A DNA stretch of 64,000 nt from Folioceros fuciformis (taxonomy: Eukaryota; Anthocerotophyta; Anthocerotopsida; Anthocerotales), in assembly GCA_049999805.1 (NCBI GenBank), contig JBNGIO010006211.1, forward strand, positions 1 through 64,000. Reading direction: 5' to 3'. Under the pieces are notes generated by a model. The model was given only the letters and a program-made list of their open reading frames with translations, made no database searches and was not told the DNA's origin. This document shows positions 24,425-34,510 of this stretch, one piece after another. The translations under genes were made by a program, and so were the position numbers. Within the stretch, counting starts at the first letter, position 1, and every line of letters starts with the position of its first letter.

Positions 24425-27256
24425 ATGAGGCCATGGTTGAACTGCGTACGGAAGCCAGCTCCGGTGACTTTGCATTCTCGGCTGCAGACTGGGATGAGTA
24501 TGTCTCCGTGGACTGCCAACGAGAGGTACTGTGCTGTCCTGAGTATTGTTCCAAAAGCCTGCAACAAGTGCTGGGATTTATGTGAGAAGGAGAATCAGTG
24601 CAATAGTGAGTTATTCTGCTGTTGCAGGAGACCTATTACCTCTAGGGACTCATGGGAGGTGGAGAATTTCTGCAAACAGGGACGGTTACACGAAGCACTG
24701 GGTATTCTTAGGGGATTGGATGTGCAGGGGAGTGTTCCTTCGGTACGGATGTATCAACACGTGTTGCAGGCATGTTCGAAGCAGAAAGACCTTTCCAGCG
24801 CCAAGCTAGTATACTCACACATTGTAAAACACGCATTGGATTCGAATAGCGTGTTGGGCGACCTTGTGGTCATAACATTGGTGAATTGTGGAAGCCTCAA
24901 AGATGCACTTCCAGTTTTTCAACGTTTGTCTCGACGCGATGCCTTCTCTTGGACAGCCATCATCTCAGGCTACAGTGACGCTGGGCAATATCGGAAAGCT
25001 CTCTCATGCTATGAGCAGATGCAACAGGAAGGTGTTCAGCCCAACAACTACACATTTGTCAGCTTACTCAAAGCATGCAGCAGGTTAAAGGATCCGGTGG
25101 AGGCCAGGCGAATCCATGCTGACGCTGCTAACCTTGGGCTTGAGTCTGACGTTTTTGTTGGGAGCACTTTGGTGAGCATGTACGCCAAGTGCGGGAGCAT
25201 GGTAGACGCACAAAAGGCTTTCGACACCCTGCCTAAACGGAATCTTGTGTCTTGGAACGCAATAATCGCGGCTTATGCCCAGCAGGGCCAAGGAGAAAAG
25301 GCGTTGCAGATTTTTGAGAAAATGCAAGCGGAGGAAGTAAGTGCAGATGCACGGACTTACGTAGCTGCTCTTCAAGCATGTGGGACCCTGTCCGAAATGG
25401 AGAAAAGCGTACTTGTGGGTGGTCAAATGGTGAAGGAGAGGACGCTGGAGCAGGGCAAGAAGATACATACTGAAGCTGTCCAAGGGGGTTTTGGGTCTAA
25501 CGTCTTCGTTGCTAACACTCTGGTAAGTATGTATGCAAAGTGTGGGAGCATCGTGGATGCGCAAAAGGTGTTTGACAGTCTGGTGGAGCGCAATGTAGTG
25601 TCGTGGAATGCGATGATTGCAGCCCACGCTCAGCAGGAGCGAGGAGAAAAGGCCTTGCAGATTTTTGAACAGATGGTAGGAGCAAAAGTGAAGCCAGATA
25701 CTAGGACGTTCGTCAGCGCGCTTCAAGCATGTGGTGCCATGGCAGAGAAGGAGGACAGCGTTGTGGTGCATGGGCGAAACGTCAAGGTAGTAACCCTGCA
25801 AAAGGGGAAGGAGATACATGCAAAAGCCAATGGGATTGGGTCTGATGGAGATGTCTTCTTCAACAACAGTTTGGTGAGCCTGTATTCCAAGTGTGGAAGC
25901 ATCATAGAGGCACGTCAGGTGTTTGATGCTTTGTCCCAGCCCACCGTGGTGTCATGGAATGCCCTGATTGCGGGCTATGCTACCCAACATGAAGGGGGAA
26001 GCGCCTTAGAGATCTACCGCCAAATGCAGAAGCAAGGCATCAGGCCAGATGCGCGGACGTTCGTAGGTGCTCTCCAGGCATGCGGCATGGTTGCAGACCA
26101 GGAGAAGACTTGTCTGGTGGATGGGCAGTTTGTGCAGGTGGAGTCTCTGCAACAGGCGAAGGTGGTGCATGCTGAGGTTGTGAACATGAACCTTGAAACG
26201 GACATGTTTGTGGGTAACACTTTAGTCAGTACGTATTCAAAGTGCGGGAGCGTCAAGGACGCAGAAGAGGTATTCGGCAGAATGTCCCAGCGCAACGAGG
26301 TAACGTGGACGCTCATGATTGCAGCTTACGCGCAGCAGGATCAAGGGGACAAGGCTCTGCAACTGTACATCCGAATGCAGGCAGAAGGCGTGAAGCCACA
26401 GGAGTCTACCTTCGTTTCCGTCTTGGAAGCTTGCAGCAACACTGGGGCCCTGGATACCTGTGTCCGAGTTCACCAGCATGTTATTGACACTGGATTGGAA
26501 TGCAGTCCACCTGTAGCAAGCAGTCTCGTCCATGCTTATGGGAAGTGTGGCAGCATGGAACAGGCTCAGCGTGTATTTGACTCACTTCCGCAGCAGGATG
26601 TGGTTGTATGGACTGCACTAATTGCTGGGTACGCTCGAATGGGGGCTTTGCAGCAGACCATGGTGTGCTACAACGACATGTGCGTAGCAGGCGTAGAACC
26701 AAATAGAGTCACGTTTGTGGCAATCCTGTCTGCGTGCAGTCATGCAGGCATGGTAGACGAGGGACTGAAGTACTTTGAAAGCATGACCCGGGGGCATGGC
26801 ATTTCTCCGGAGTTGGAACATTATGCGTGTTTGATAGATCTTCTTGGTCGCGCTGGCCTTTTTAACGAGGCAGAAGACATACTGTCGCAGATGCCAATGC
26901 AGCCTGATCTACCTGTGTGGTTATGCTTGCTGGGTGCCTGCCAAAAGCATCGTAACGTGAGACTTGGGAGGAGGGCATTTGATGCAGCAGTGGGCTTGAA
27001 TCCAAAGCATTCTGCTGCTTATGTGCTCATGTCAAATATCTACGCTGATGCTGGTATGCTGGAGTCTGCGGACGAAATAGATCAGTTGAGACAGAGTGGA
27101 GATGCCTGGAAGAAGCCTGGCCAGAGCTGGATTGAGCATGGACAGGAGGTGCACACATTTCTCGTTGGAGACCACAGGCACGAACAGGAAGCAGTGCTGT
27201 ACACGACGTTAAAAGACTTGGGCACCCAGCTTAAGGAGTCTGTTATGTCAAAGTGA
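24425..27256 (+). CDS. PLS-class pentatricopeptide repeat protein (E1-E2, no DYW)
   Basis: This intronless gene encodes 943 residues from the first ATG; an internal start (for example residue 24, MSMSPW) is possible because the N-terminal 70 residues are not conserved-looking. The predicted role is sequence-specific RNA binding in plastid or mitochondrion, probably RNA editing; the target is unknown. Repeats start near residue 75 (NFCKQGRLHEALGILRGL) and show the usual S/L hallmarks (LVSMYAKCGSMVDAQKAFD, VVSWNALIAGYATQ). The C-terminus carries E1 (AAYVLMSNIYADAGMLESA) and a complete E2 (AWKKPGQSWIEHGQEVHTFL...LGTQLKE) and then stops, without DYW. Three of the L-type repeats carry an extra stretch of about a dozen residues (KSVLVGGQMVKERTLEQGKK and its two relatives). 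It is transcribed away from OXP1. Confidence 0.92.
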   Translation: MRPWLNCVRKPAPVTLHSRLQTGMSMSPWTANERYCAVLSIVPKACNKCWDLCEKENQCNSELFCCCRRPITSRDSWEVENFCKQGRLHEALGILRGLDVQGSVPSVRMYQHVLQACSKQKDLSSAKLVYSHIVKHALDSNSVLGDLVVITLVNCGSLKDALPVFQRLSRRDAFSWTAIISGYSDAGQYRKALSCYEQMQQEGVQPNNYTFVSLLKACSRLKDPVEARRIHADAANLGLESDVFVGSTLVSMYAKCGSMVDAQKAFDTLPKRNLVSWNAIIAAYAQQGQGEKALQIFEKMQAEEVSADARTYVAALQACGTLSEMEKSVLVGGQMVKERTLEQGKKIHTEAVQGGFGSNVFVANTLVSMYAKCGSIVDAQKVFDSLVERNVVSWNAMIAAHAQQERGEKALQIFEQMVGAKVKPDTRTFVSALQACGAMAEKEDSVVVHGRNVKVVTLQKGKEIHAKANGIGSDGDVFFNNSLVSLYSKCGSIIEARQVFDALSQPTVVSWNALIAGYATQHEGGSALEIYRQMQKQGIRPDARTFVGALQACGMVADQEKTCLVDGQFVQVESLQQAKVVHAEVVNMNLETDMFVGNTLVSTYSKCGSVKDAEEVFGRMSQRNEVTWTLMIAAYAQQDQGDKALQLYIRMQAEGVKPQESTFVSVLEACSNTGALDTCVRVHQHVIDTGLECSPPVASSLVHAYGKCGSMEQAQRVFDSLPQQDVVVWTALIAGYARMGALQQTMVCYNDMCVAGVEPNRVTFVAILSACSHAGMVDEGLKYFESMTRGHGISPELEHYACLIDLLGRAGLFNEAEDILSQMPMQPDLPVWLCLLGACQKHRNVRLGRRAFDAAVGLNPKHSAAYVLMSNIYADAGMLESADEIDQLRQSGDAWKKPGQSWIEHGQEVHTFLVGDHRHEQEAVLYTTLKDLGTQLKESVMSK

Positions 27257-27623
27257 CTGACAGTTTTCGAGGTTTCGGACATACCGGAAATAAGATCACT
27301 GGACGTGATCATCATGTCCGGCCTTCCTTCTCAGGTGGCTTCACGAAGGAGTTATTCCGAACTACTGTTTAAACCATTACTTGATCGTAGCCCCACCCTG
27401 ATGGTCTCTTACCAGATTGCCGAGTAGTCTACATTGGTCAAGCAACCTTTCAAGCTGGCGTGCTCGAGGCTACCTCTTCAGACAACCTGACTTGGCATCT
27501 ACGCTACAAAACTGTACAGAGCTGGCACTTAATTTTGTAGGGGAGTACCTGCCCCATCTGCACGTGGATTCCACGACCGAATTGATGGCCCCTTCTCGTT
27601 CACTGTTTAATCGCCATCGAACT
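27257..27623. other. Short convergent intergenic region
   Basis: This holds the 3' flanks of the PPR gene (+) and the small membrane protein gene (-). Nothing else is seen. Confidence 0.5.
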
Positions 27624-28182
27624 TCATCTTGCGGTGTCAGCCTTAGAGCCCGCTTGATTAGTCTCCTTGGCAATACTGAAGCCTGTGAAAGCAGTGGTGG
27701 AAGACTTCTGCCGCGCTACAAGGAAGTTCTTTGGTTGAGCAACACCATTCACAGCTTCAACGGCAGGCACGGTCGGGTTGGCTTCGGCCGGTTTCGTTCC
27801 TCTGACCTCAAGCAGGTGGTCGGCATCCGGCTCTGTCACATCATAAATGCATGCCAGTGTCTGAGAAACGAACGATGAACAGCAGCTTCAAGAAACACAC
27901 CTCACCTGTTGTTTGACACCACAAAATCAGCCCGCACAAAAACAGGACCACTGGTATGAGATGAAGAAGGTGTTCAGGCCGAATCTTTGATTGCTTCTTC
28001 TTGTCATTGTGGTCGACTTCGTCATCGTGAAGATCGAGACTACTCAGGCTCAAATTCTTGGGTACGGAGGCGACACTCTGCCTTGGTGCCGCTCCGGAGG
28101 CAGCAAGGACCTGTGCAGCGCTGGGAGAGGAGACGAGATGGTCCCCCTCCACCGTGAGATGTATACTGTTAGAACGCTGCAT
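27624..28182 (-). CDS. Small single-pass membrane protein, function unknown
   Basis: I do not assign a function. Two exons (28182-27901 and 27860-27624) join in phase 0 through a 40-bp GT-AG intron (gtgtgt...ctcag), giving 172 residues from the ATG at 28182 (MQRSNSIHLTVEGDHL). The order is a Ser/Ala-rich N-terminal half, an acidic-then-lysine-rich stretch (HDDEVDHNDKKKQSK), one hydrophobic segment (HLLHLIPVVLFLCGLILWC, about residues 69-87), and a soluble C-terminal tail (TLACIYDVTEPDADHLLEV...). The charge pattern suggests a single-pass membrane anchor. The intron is unusually short for this window. Without splicing, the frame would end soon after the membrane segment. An in-frame ATG at 28299 is a possible alternative start. 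Confidence 0.55.
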
Positions 28183-29342
28183 ATTGTGCCCGATGAGTAG
28201 GTCTAGACTGCAACGTTTGAACTGCTTCTGATCCCGAAGCCTCAGAGTCTTGAAAGCACTCGAAATCGGCAGCAGCCACCTGAAGTTGCCAGACTCCAAG
28301 AATTCCTGTCCAGAGAGGCATCAGAACAAAGTGTTGCGCAATGCCTCATGAGTTGTCCGCAAGCCACACAGTTCAGGACCAGGGAGCGGTGCCGTCACGC
28401 TATCTGAAACTCGTGCAGTACTTTCGCTTACCAGTCTTCCGTGGATAATTCAGTCACCAAAAATCCGAAAGGCAATATATGCAACAGGAATCAACTCTAG
28501 TCCGTGCTCCACAAATCTCCGTCTACAGACGCAGTCGAGGTTGAAATGCGCATTCTCGGCCGGACCTTCTTCGAGCACAAAGATTGGACAGCTGACTGCC
28601 TGCTGAGTAAGGCCCTGCGTAGGCACCCACTCGAAGCCTCAATTGCACGGACTTGATGCTGCAAATCGCACACAGCGAGCAAAGCTCTCCAGCCAAGTTT
28701 GTTATCGTGATAAGCTTGAGCAGGCAGTAGATGGTCACGGATGCACTGTCTCCAAGGCCGTTGTCGTGATCCGACCCGGAGGAATAATAGAGCGGTGCAG
28801 AGGAGACGATTGTCGTGTCCTCTGGCTCGTCCCCCTGTGCCGGCAGCTGCAGGAGGCGCTTGCTTGTGTTGCTCGTGTGCGCCCGGCTCTCCGTCTTTCT
28901 CTCTCTTCTCTCCTTCTCTCACCTTTGCTTGAAAATCCGTCGAAAATCTCGCGCCATAAAGGAAGCATCGCCATAAAGGAGGCCCCGAGATCACGATTCA
29001 CGACTCGAAGGGACTTTAAAAGGCACGATCAGCAGTTACTATCGTGAGCTAAAGGGACCTTCACATCGTCTCCTCCTCTTTGCAAAGAACATTCCAGTCC
29101 CACGGACATTGTCACGTCGTAACTGTCATCACCCCTGGTCACACCACCTCATCGAATACAACCAAGAACATCTGGCAAGTTCACTGCCTGCGTACGAAAC
29201 TTAAGAAGCAAGTACAAAGTGAGCTGACGATGTTATCATCTTCATGAGCCGTCCACGACCAAACAGGTGTTGGATGCATCGCCAACTTGTTTTATAAATT
29301 TATGTTTTATAAATTAAATAATTAAATAATTTTACATGTCAC
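28183..29342. other. 5' flank of the small membrane protein gene
   Basis: The stretch to about 29.05 kb is GC-rich and then turns AT-rich. ORFs of 134-165 codons occur on both strands without recognisable domains. A short direct repeat, ccataaaggaagcatcg/ccataaaggagg, lies near 28955-28982, and a TTTATAAATT-rich run near 29290-29330. Confidence 0.4.
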
Positions 29343-29992
29343 GTAAATATAAAGACGGGCCGAACAATCCATACTTCCAAAGTTCTCTTATTTATTTTAG
29401 AAAATAAGATGGAAAATCATCTACCACTAGAAAGAGAGATAAACCATGCTAAGGATACTAGGGGCTAACCTCCAAAGCCTAATGAATACTAATAGCAACT
29501 AAAAATCATGGTCGGGGAAGAGAAATGCTCTACCTACCATTATTAGGGTTGCTGACACCATCTCTCTTGCCACCGTTGTCGTCTTGTATCAGGCATTAAC
29601 CCACACTTGCTGTAGATCAATGGAAAGCCTTTGCCGAAAAACGCCACAATACACGAAAGAAGAAGACCAAGCTTAGTTTTCCTGTTCTGAATCGCCTTGG
29701 CGCAAGACTTCAAAAACTTGGAAAATGCCTTGCACATGGCCCAGCTTGGGGAGTTGACAGACTGTGACCCATATGGGTTCAATTATGACCACGTCAACAA
29801 TAGAAACTTAATGTTCTCCCTAGATGATGAGGAAAAGGTCAGCCATTAAGTAGAGTGCATGGGTGCTCCTTGAAGGATAGCAAGCTAGCCTTTGCCTTTG
29901 TGGCCAAGGAAACATGACATCTCATACGGCATTGTGCGCAGCAATCCATTGACCCCCAACTGGACAACATGACCCCCAACTGAACAATAGGC

Positions 29993-30050
29993 AAGATGGT
30001 ATCTAAGTTATCTAGTGGCATCAAGATGGTATCTAAGTTATCTAGTGGCG
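29993..30050. repeat. 27-bp tandem duplication
   Basis: The unit aagatggtatctaagttatc tagtggc occurs twice in direct succession with one difference (gcatc versus gcgtc). A smaller duplication around gacccccaact lies just upstream (near 29951-29982). Confidence 0.85.
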
Positions 30051-30666
30051 TCCTGCAACTACAAGAGGAGAGAGAGCAAGCCAAAGGTTGGACCAAATCA
30101 AGGCGAAATCTCATCATAGTAGAGAATGTAGCTAGAGCGATTCGGAAAGCCCAAGTGTTAGGTTGAGCCAAGAGCCAAGAGATTGCACCCTTTCTTAACC
30201 ACGAATAGAGCTGTCCCCAAATGGGCCTAAAGAAGAGTGAGCTACACTTGGTCGTATTCNNNNNNNNNNNNNNNNNNNNNNNNNNNNNNNNNNNNNNNNN
30301 NNNNNNNNNNNNNNNNNNNNNNNNNNNNNNNNNNNNNNNNNNNNNNNNNNNNNNNNNNNTTAGGGACATTTGCAAAAAAGAAGGCACCCTCTTCGACAAC
30401 AAGGATGAAAGATTCCAAAATGTAGGCATCAATGAGAAAACAGGAAGCCAAATTAGGAGCTAAAAGGACCCAAACTCGCAAGAAAAAGCTGTCGGTGCTG
30501 ATATCTGTGTTGCCAACAAATCAACGCCTCCAAATAAGATAGGAAGAGACATTTGTCGTCTTGTAAGGTCCCTCGTATCACACTCAAAAGTACATGACCA
30601 ATTATATCTACAAAAACTTGCATAATCCTATTTTCAAAGCTCTTGAAGCTTGCTACGAATATTGAA

Positions 30667-30745
30667 GTGGGGGACCATATAGAGAAGGTACCCTAGACGA
30701 AATGTGCGGGGGACCATATAGAGAAGGTACCCTAGACGAAATGTG
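30667..30745. repeat. About 38-bp tandem duplication
   Basis: The unit beginning gtgggggaccatatagagaa and ending ccctagacgaaatg is present twice back to back, almost without differences. Confidence 0.85.
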
Positions 30746-31300
30746 AAACGCAAGGAAAGAATCCCAAAAGCCACATATGTGGTCATTCGCATGGACTAGG
30801 TCTTCCTTGAGGGCCAAATCCATAAAGCCTTGGACAAAGGCTTAGGGCTCAATGGAACCTTAGAACTTGAAAGCCCCTTAGTGAAAAAGCAATTTCGCCC
30901 CCCAATAAGATTAGAGAAGGCAATTCCATAAAAGCAGACCAAACCCTACACCTAGAATACTTTACCTAAAAAGCTCCAAAGCGTCTCTTGTAAGCTAAAT
31001 GTGAGGAAAAATACTGCAAAGCTTCTCTTGCATGAACACTTGGCCCCAAAATATGAATAAAAAAGAGTTACAAAGTTGAAAGAAAAATTATGAACAAATT
31101 AAAGAGAATTTAATTGAAGAAGGTCATACTACAGAGGAGCAGCTATAATTTCGTTTGTAGCTCCTTCAATATCATGATCAAGTAAATACAAGAAAAAGTC
31201 CTCCTCTTAATACCTTTTTCTCAGTAAAAATGATATTTCTTTGAATATAAATGTTATAATAGTTTCCGAACACAATCTGCGCGGGAATTAGCATATCGTC

Positions 31301-31800
31301 GTCTGTGGAGAACTGAAGAATCTGCGGAAACTATGGGAAGGTCCTGATTGGTACTCTGTGGTCATCGTGGGAAGACCTTGCAGTGTATCAGCTCGTGAGC
31401 CTGGTCCTTGCTTGAGAGCCTGGAAGTACATAGCGAGGGGGAGTCCATGGGTAGGCTGTGGTCAGAGTGTTCGGTTCAGCAGCTCCTTTGAAGAGGGATT
31501 GGAAAATTGTCACCCAGCGTTCAACGGGTAGGTAGATGGAGAACTCGGAAGGTGACACTATCTCAATCTCGAAAACTAGTGCTTGCAATATAGCAATGGT
31601 ACTTCATCGAAGTTGTCGCACAGTTACACCATCTGGTGCAATGCCGGGCCTGGAAGCAAAGGCCTGGACACACGTCGCAATCGCCATTTCAAAACCTTAG
31701 TGAAACCCTAAATTCAAACTGCCAAGGCTGTAAGACCCCTTGTGCTGGAGAACTGCAGAGAGGCGGGGAACAGTGGGAGCAAGGCTGTGTGGAGGGCAGC
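31301..31800. other. 5' flank of APC6
   Basis: The APC6 reading frame is open upstream of the chosen ATG as far as 31636, but that extension (SQSPFQNLSETLNSNCQG...) does not look like the family N-terminus and is probably 5' UTR. No TATA box stands out. Confidence 0.4.
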
Positions 31801-33465
31801 ATGTGGGAGATGGAGGTGGAGAAGTTGAGGTCGGTGGTACGTGACTGCCTGGGCAAGCATTTGTACTCTGCAGCCATTTTCTTTTCAGACAAGCTCATCA
31901 CCATGGCTGGAAACGCGACGCAGGACACGTACATGCATGTGCAGGCCTTGTACTTGGGGAAGCAATACCGCAGAGCTGTGCACTTGCTGCGCAGGCACAA
32001 TCTGGTGCCAGCGGATTCTCGGTTCCGCTACCTGGCTGCTAAGTGCTTGGAGGAGGTGAAGGAGTGGGATGAGTGTCTGGCCATGCTTGGGGACGGGGAG
32101 GTGGATGAGGATGGGAACGTTCAGATCCCGGAGCAGGAGGTGGGGGATGCCGAGTTTCTGGATTTCAGGGAGGCTTTGGATGACCGGGAGATAAGCGTCA
32201 GCTCGGCCATGTGCTTGTTGCGAGGGCGGGCGTTGGAGGCGCTGGAGAATCGGAGTCGGGCCCTGCGATGGTACAAGGCCGCCTTGAAAGCAGATCCTTA
32301 CTGTTACGAGGCCTTTACTCACCTGATGGACAACCACATGCTGACCAGTGAGGAGGAGACGAAGCTGTTGAACTCGCTCAAGTTCGAGCCGGAGGATCGG
32401 TGGCTGTCGTTGGTGTATTCTTGCAGGGCTAAGAAGTATGGTCAGAGTACGGCCACTATGGAGGCAAGATTTGCGGAGCTGGAACGGGAACCACAAGACT
32501 CTTCTCAGGCAGAGGAAGATGGGAATCCAGGCTTTTCCCTGAAGGACAACAATGATGTGATAGCTTGTAGGGCGGACTACTATTACCACAGGGGAGAGTT
32601 CCAACGCTGTTATGACACTACGAAACTGATCTTAGATAGGGATCCCTACCATCTATCATGCATTTCTTTGCACCTCTGTGCTGCCTTGGAGCTGAATCGG
32701 AAGAATGAGCTTTTTTTACGGGCGCATGCACTGGTGCAAGAGTACCCTCAGAAAGCTATAGCCTGGTTTGCCGTTGGGTGCTACTACCACTGCATTCGAC
32801 AGTTTGATCATGCTCGCCGCTATTTCTGTAAGGCAACTGTTCTAGATGGTGGGTTTGCACCTGCGTGGTTAGGATTTGGGAATGCTTATGCCGCACAAGA
32901 TGAGAGTGACCAAGCAATGGCTGCTTACAGAACTGCTGCTAGGCTGTTTGCTGGGTGCCACTTGCCAGTGCTCTGCATAGGAATTGAGTATTTACGAAGT
33001 ACCAGCCTGAATCTTGCCGAGCAGTTTTTTCTACAAGCAAGAAACATTTGTCCTACTGATCCCCTGGTGTACAATGAGCTGGGTGTCCTGGCTTACAGGA
33101 ATAAGGACTATGATGCTGCAGCTAGATGGTTACGGAAAGCATTGATTCTTGTGCCTGCACCAGTCACAGATGCTTGGGAGACCACAATTGTGAATCTGGC
33201 TCACGCATTACGGAAGCTGAAGTTATATTCAGAGGCTATCTCCATGTACGAACGGGCGCTTGCACTTTACCCTAGAGGTGCAAGTACCTATGCTGCCCTT
33301 GGTTTTACTCACCACATACAGGGCAACATGGGCCTGGCTATTGATTATTACCACAAGGCTCGTGGCATAAAGCCTGATGATTCGTTTACCATCGAAATGC
33401 TAACTCTTGCGTTAACAGAGGAGTGCACCAGACAGAGCAATCAAGATTCTTTCAACTTCACTTAG
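31801..33465 (+). CDS. APC6: Anaphase-promoting complex subunit 6 (APC6/CDC16), TPR protein
   Basis: APC6/CDC16 is a tetratricopeptide scaffold subunit of the anaphase-promoting complex, the ubiquitin ligase that drives mitotic exit. The start chosen at 31801 (MWEMEVEKLRSVVRDCLGKH) gives 554 residues, close to the plant family length, and matches the family opening (short acidic start, then KHLYSAAIFFSDK). Conserved blocks include FRYLAAKCLEEVKEWDECL (about residue 73), REISVSSAMCLLRGRALEAL, FEPEDRWLSLVYSC, and the long TPR array with AIAWFAVGCYYHCIRQFDHA, AWLGFGNAYAAQDESDQAM, DPLVYNELGVLAYRNKDYD and TYAALGFTHHIQGNMGLAI. The C-terminus is IKPDDSFTIEMLTLALTEEC. The gene has no intron, unlike the exon-rich conserved genes nearby; a retrocopy origin is possible. 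The frame is intact, with no stop or frameshift. Confidence 0.93.
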   Translation: MWEMEVEKLRSVVRDCLGKHLYSAAIFFSDKLITMAGNATQDTYMHVQALYLGKQYRRAVHLLRRHNLVPADSRFRYLAAKCLEEVKEWDECLAMLGDGEVDEDGNVQIPEQEVGDAEFLDFREALDDREISVSSAMCLLRGRALEALENRSRALRWYKAALKADPYCYEAFTHLMDNHMLTSEEETKLLNSLKFEPEDRWLSLVYSCRAKKYGQSTATMEARFAELEREPQDSSQAEEDGNPGFSLKDNNDVIACRADYYYHRGEFQRCYDTTKLILDRDPYHLSCISLHLCAALELNRKNELFLRAHALVQEYPQKAIAWFAVGCYYHCIRQFDHARRYFCKATVLDGGFAPAWLGFGNAYAAQDESDQAMAAYRTAARLFAGCHLPVLCIGIEYLRSTSLNLAEQFFLQARNICPTDPLVYNELGVLAYRNKDYDAAARWLRKALILVPAPVTDAWETTIVNLAHALRKLKLYSEAISMYERALALYPRGASTYAALGFTHHIQGNMGLAIDYYHKARGIKPDDSFTIEMLTLALTEECTRQSNQDSFNFT

Positions 33466-34510
33466 TAATTTGCGTTTTGGCACCACAAGCTATCGATGGT
33501 GTCTTGCCAACCGGAAGAATCTCTTCATTCCTCAGAATGAGTCTTTTTGGACGATAATTGGATGGTTTCCCCGCCAGACAAATTCGAAGCAACGACGTAT
33601 GTTGGCTGCGTGTTCAGTTGTGAGCAGGTACTTTTTCAGATCGTGATTTCTTGCAGCCTAAGATGTGAGCGAAGTATCTCATTGCTCGACCTTGGTCACA
33701 GACAGGTGGTCGTAAATGGGTATTGTTGAGGGGGTTTGGTTGTTAACCACCCTACGCGTCAGACTCTGGTACCGCTAATTGAACAGCCACAACTGCTTCG
33801 CGGAGGTTTGCTGCATGGTACCGGGGTAGTACCTGGACGAACTACCGGCATATCACCGGCACACGAATTTTGTTTTCACCTCCTGATCACAACTACATCT
33901 GCTTGGCCTTGAGCTGACTCTGAAGATTCAATCTCCCGAGAAGATGGGTACTGCAAGCTTGCACTCCACGGGCACTTTTGAAGATAGCCAGATAAGTGAT
34001 CTTTGACAAGTGTGGTCTTGGGTGATTACCCGAGACTGAAAAGGGCACACGCAGGAAACAGTTCTTTACTTTACTTAGTGGATGCTGCCATTGAGGTATA
34101 TCCTCCTCCCACCATTTCTCCACATGTGATATCTTGTCTCGGGCATCGGTCGGTTCTGGTTCAAGACAATTGTGCCACAATTGAAATCCGTTATTAACAA
34201 AATGCAGATCGTTTTGTTCACTATTGAATTCGTGAACCTCTGCAAATTGTCCTCTCAGCAGTACTGAAACTAAAGAACGTATCTCGAGTACAATCTCATG
34301 CGTTGCAAGTCCGCAACCACTTCCAAAAATATTCCGGGATAGCGAGAAAACTCTAGTCCGTGAGGAGCCTGTCAAACGGGTAAAGAAAGGTGACAGCCTT
34401 CGGAAAACAGCGATCCTCAGTTCGTGGAGCTACCTTGTGTATGTATGTTGTCGCTAGATTGTTTGTGGAAAGCAATGACAAGTAGCCAGAGAACCATTGC
34501 TATGGACTGG
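33466..34510. other. Convergent intergenic region downstream of APC6
   Basis: This contains the 3' flanks of APC6 (+) and the Pro-rich membrane protein gene (-). A 160-codon minus ORF (34375-33893) has no recognisable domain. No poly(A) tract or direct repeat that would mark a recent APC6 retro-insertion was seen just after the stop. Confidence 0.45.

Larger units (their letters stand above)
29343..31300. other. AT-rich, gap-containing tract, probably decayed transposon DNA
   Basis: There is no intact gene. Reading frames are short or broken and base composition is clearly more AT-rich than in the genes. One hundred Ns fill 30260-30359. Several perfect or near-perfect short tandem duplications occur (see separate entries). 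Its look resembles the decayed retroelement DNA at the right end of the window, but no domain could be named. Confidence 0.4.

Noticed and set aside
25085-25819. 244-codon minus-strand ORF
   Set aside because: It is antisense to the second PPR gene and open because of the repeats.
28497-28994. 165-codon minus-strand ORF upstream of the small membrane protein
   Set aside because: It has no domain or targeting signal. GC-rich 5' flanking DNA easily gives such frames on both strands.
31885-32604. 239-codon minus-strand ORF
   Set aside because: It is antisense to APC6, which has clear family similarity along its whole length.
33893-34375. 160-codon minus-strand ORF
   Set aside because: It lies between convergent gene ends with no recognisable domain; probably 3' UTR sequence.
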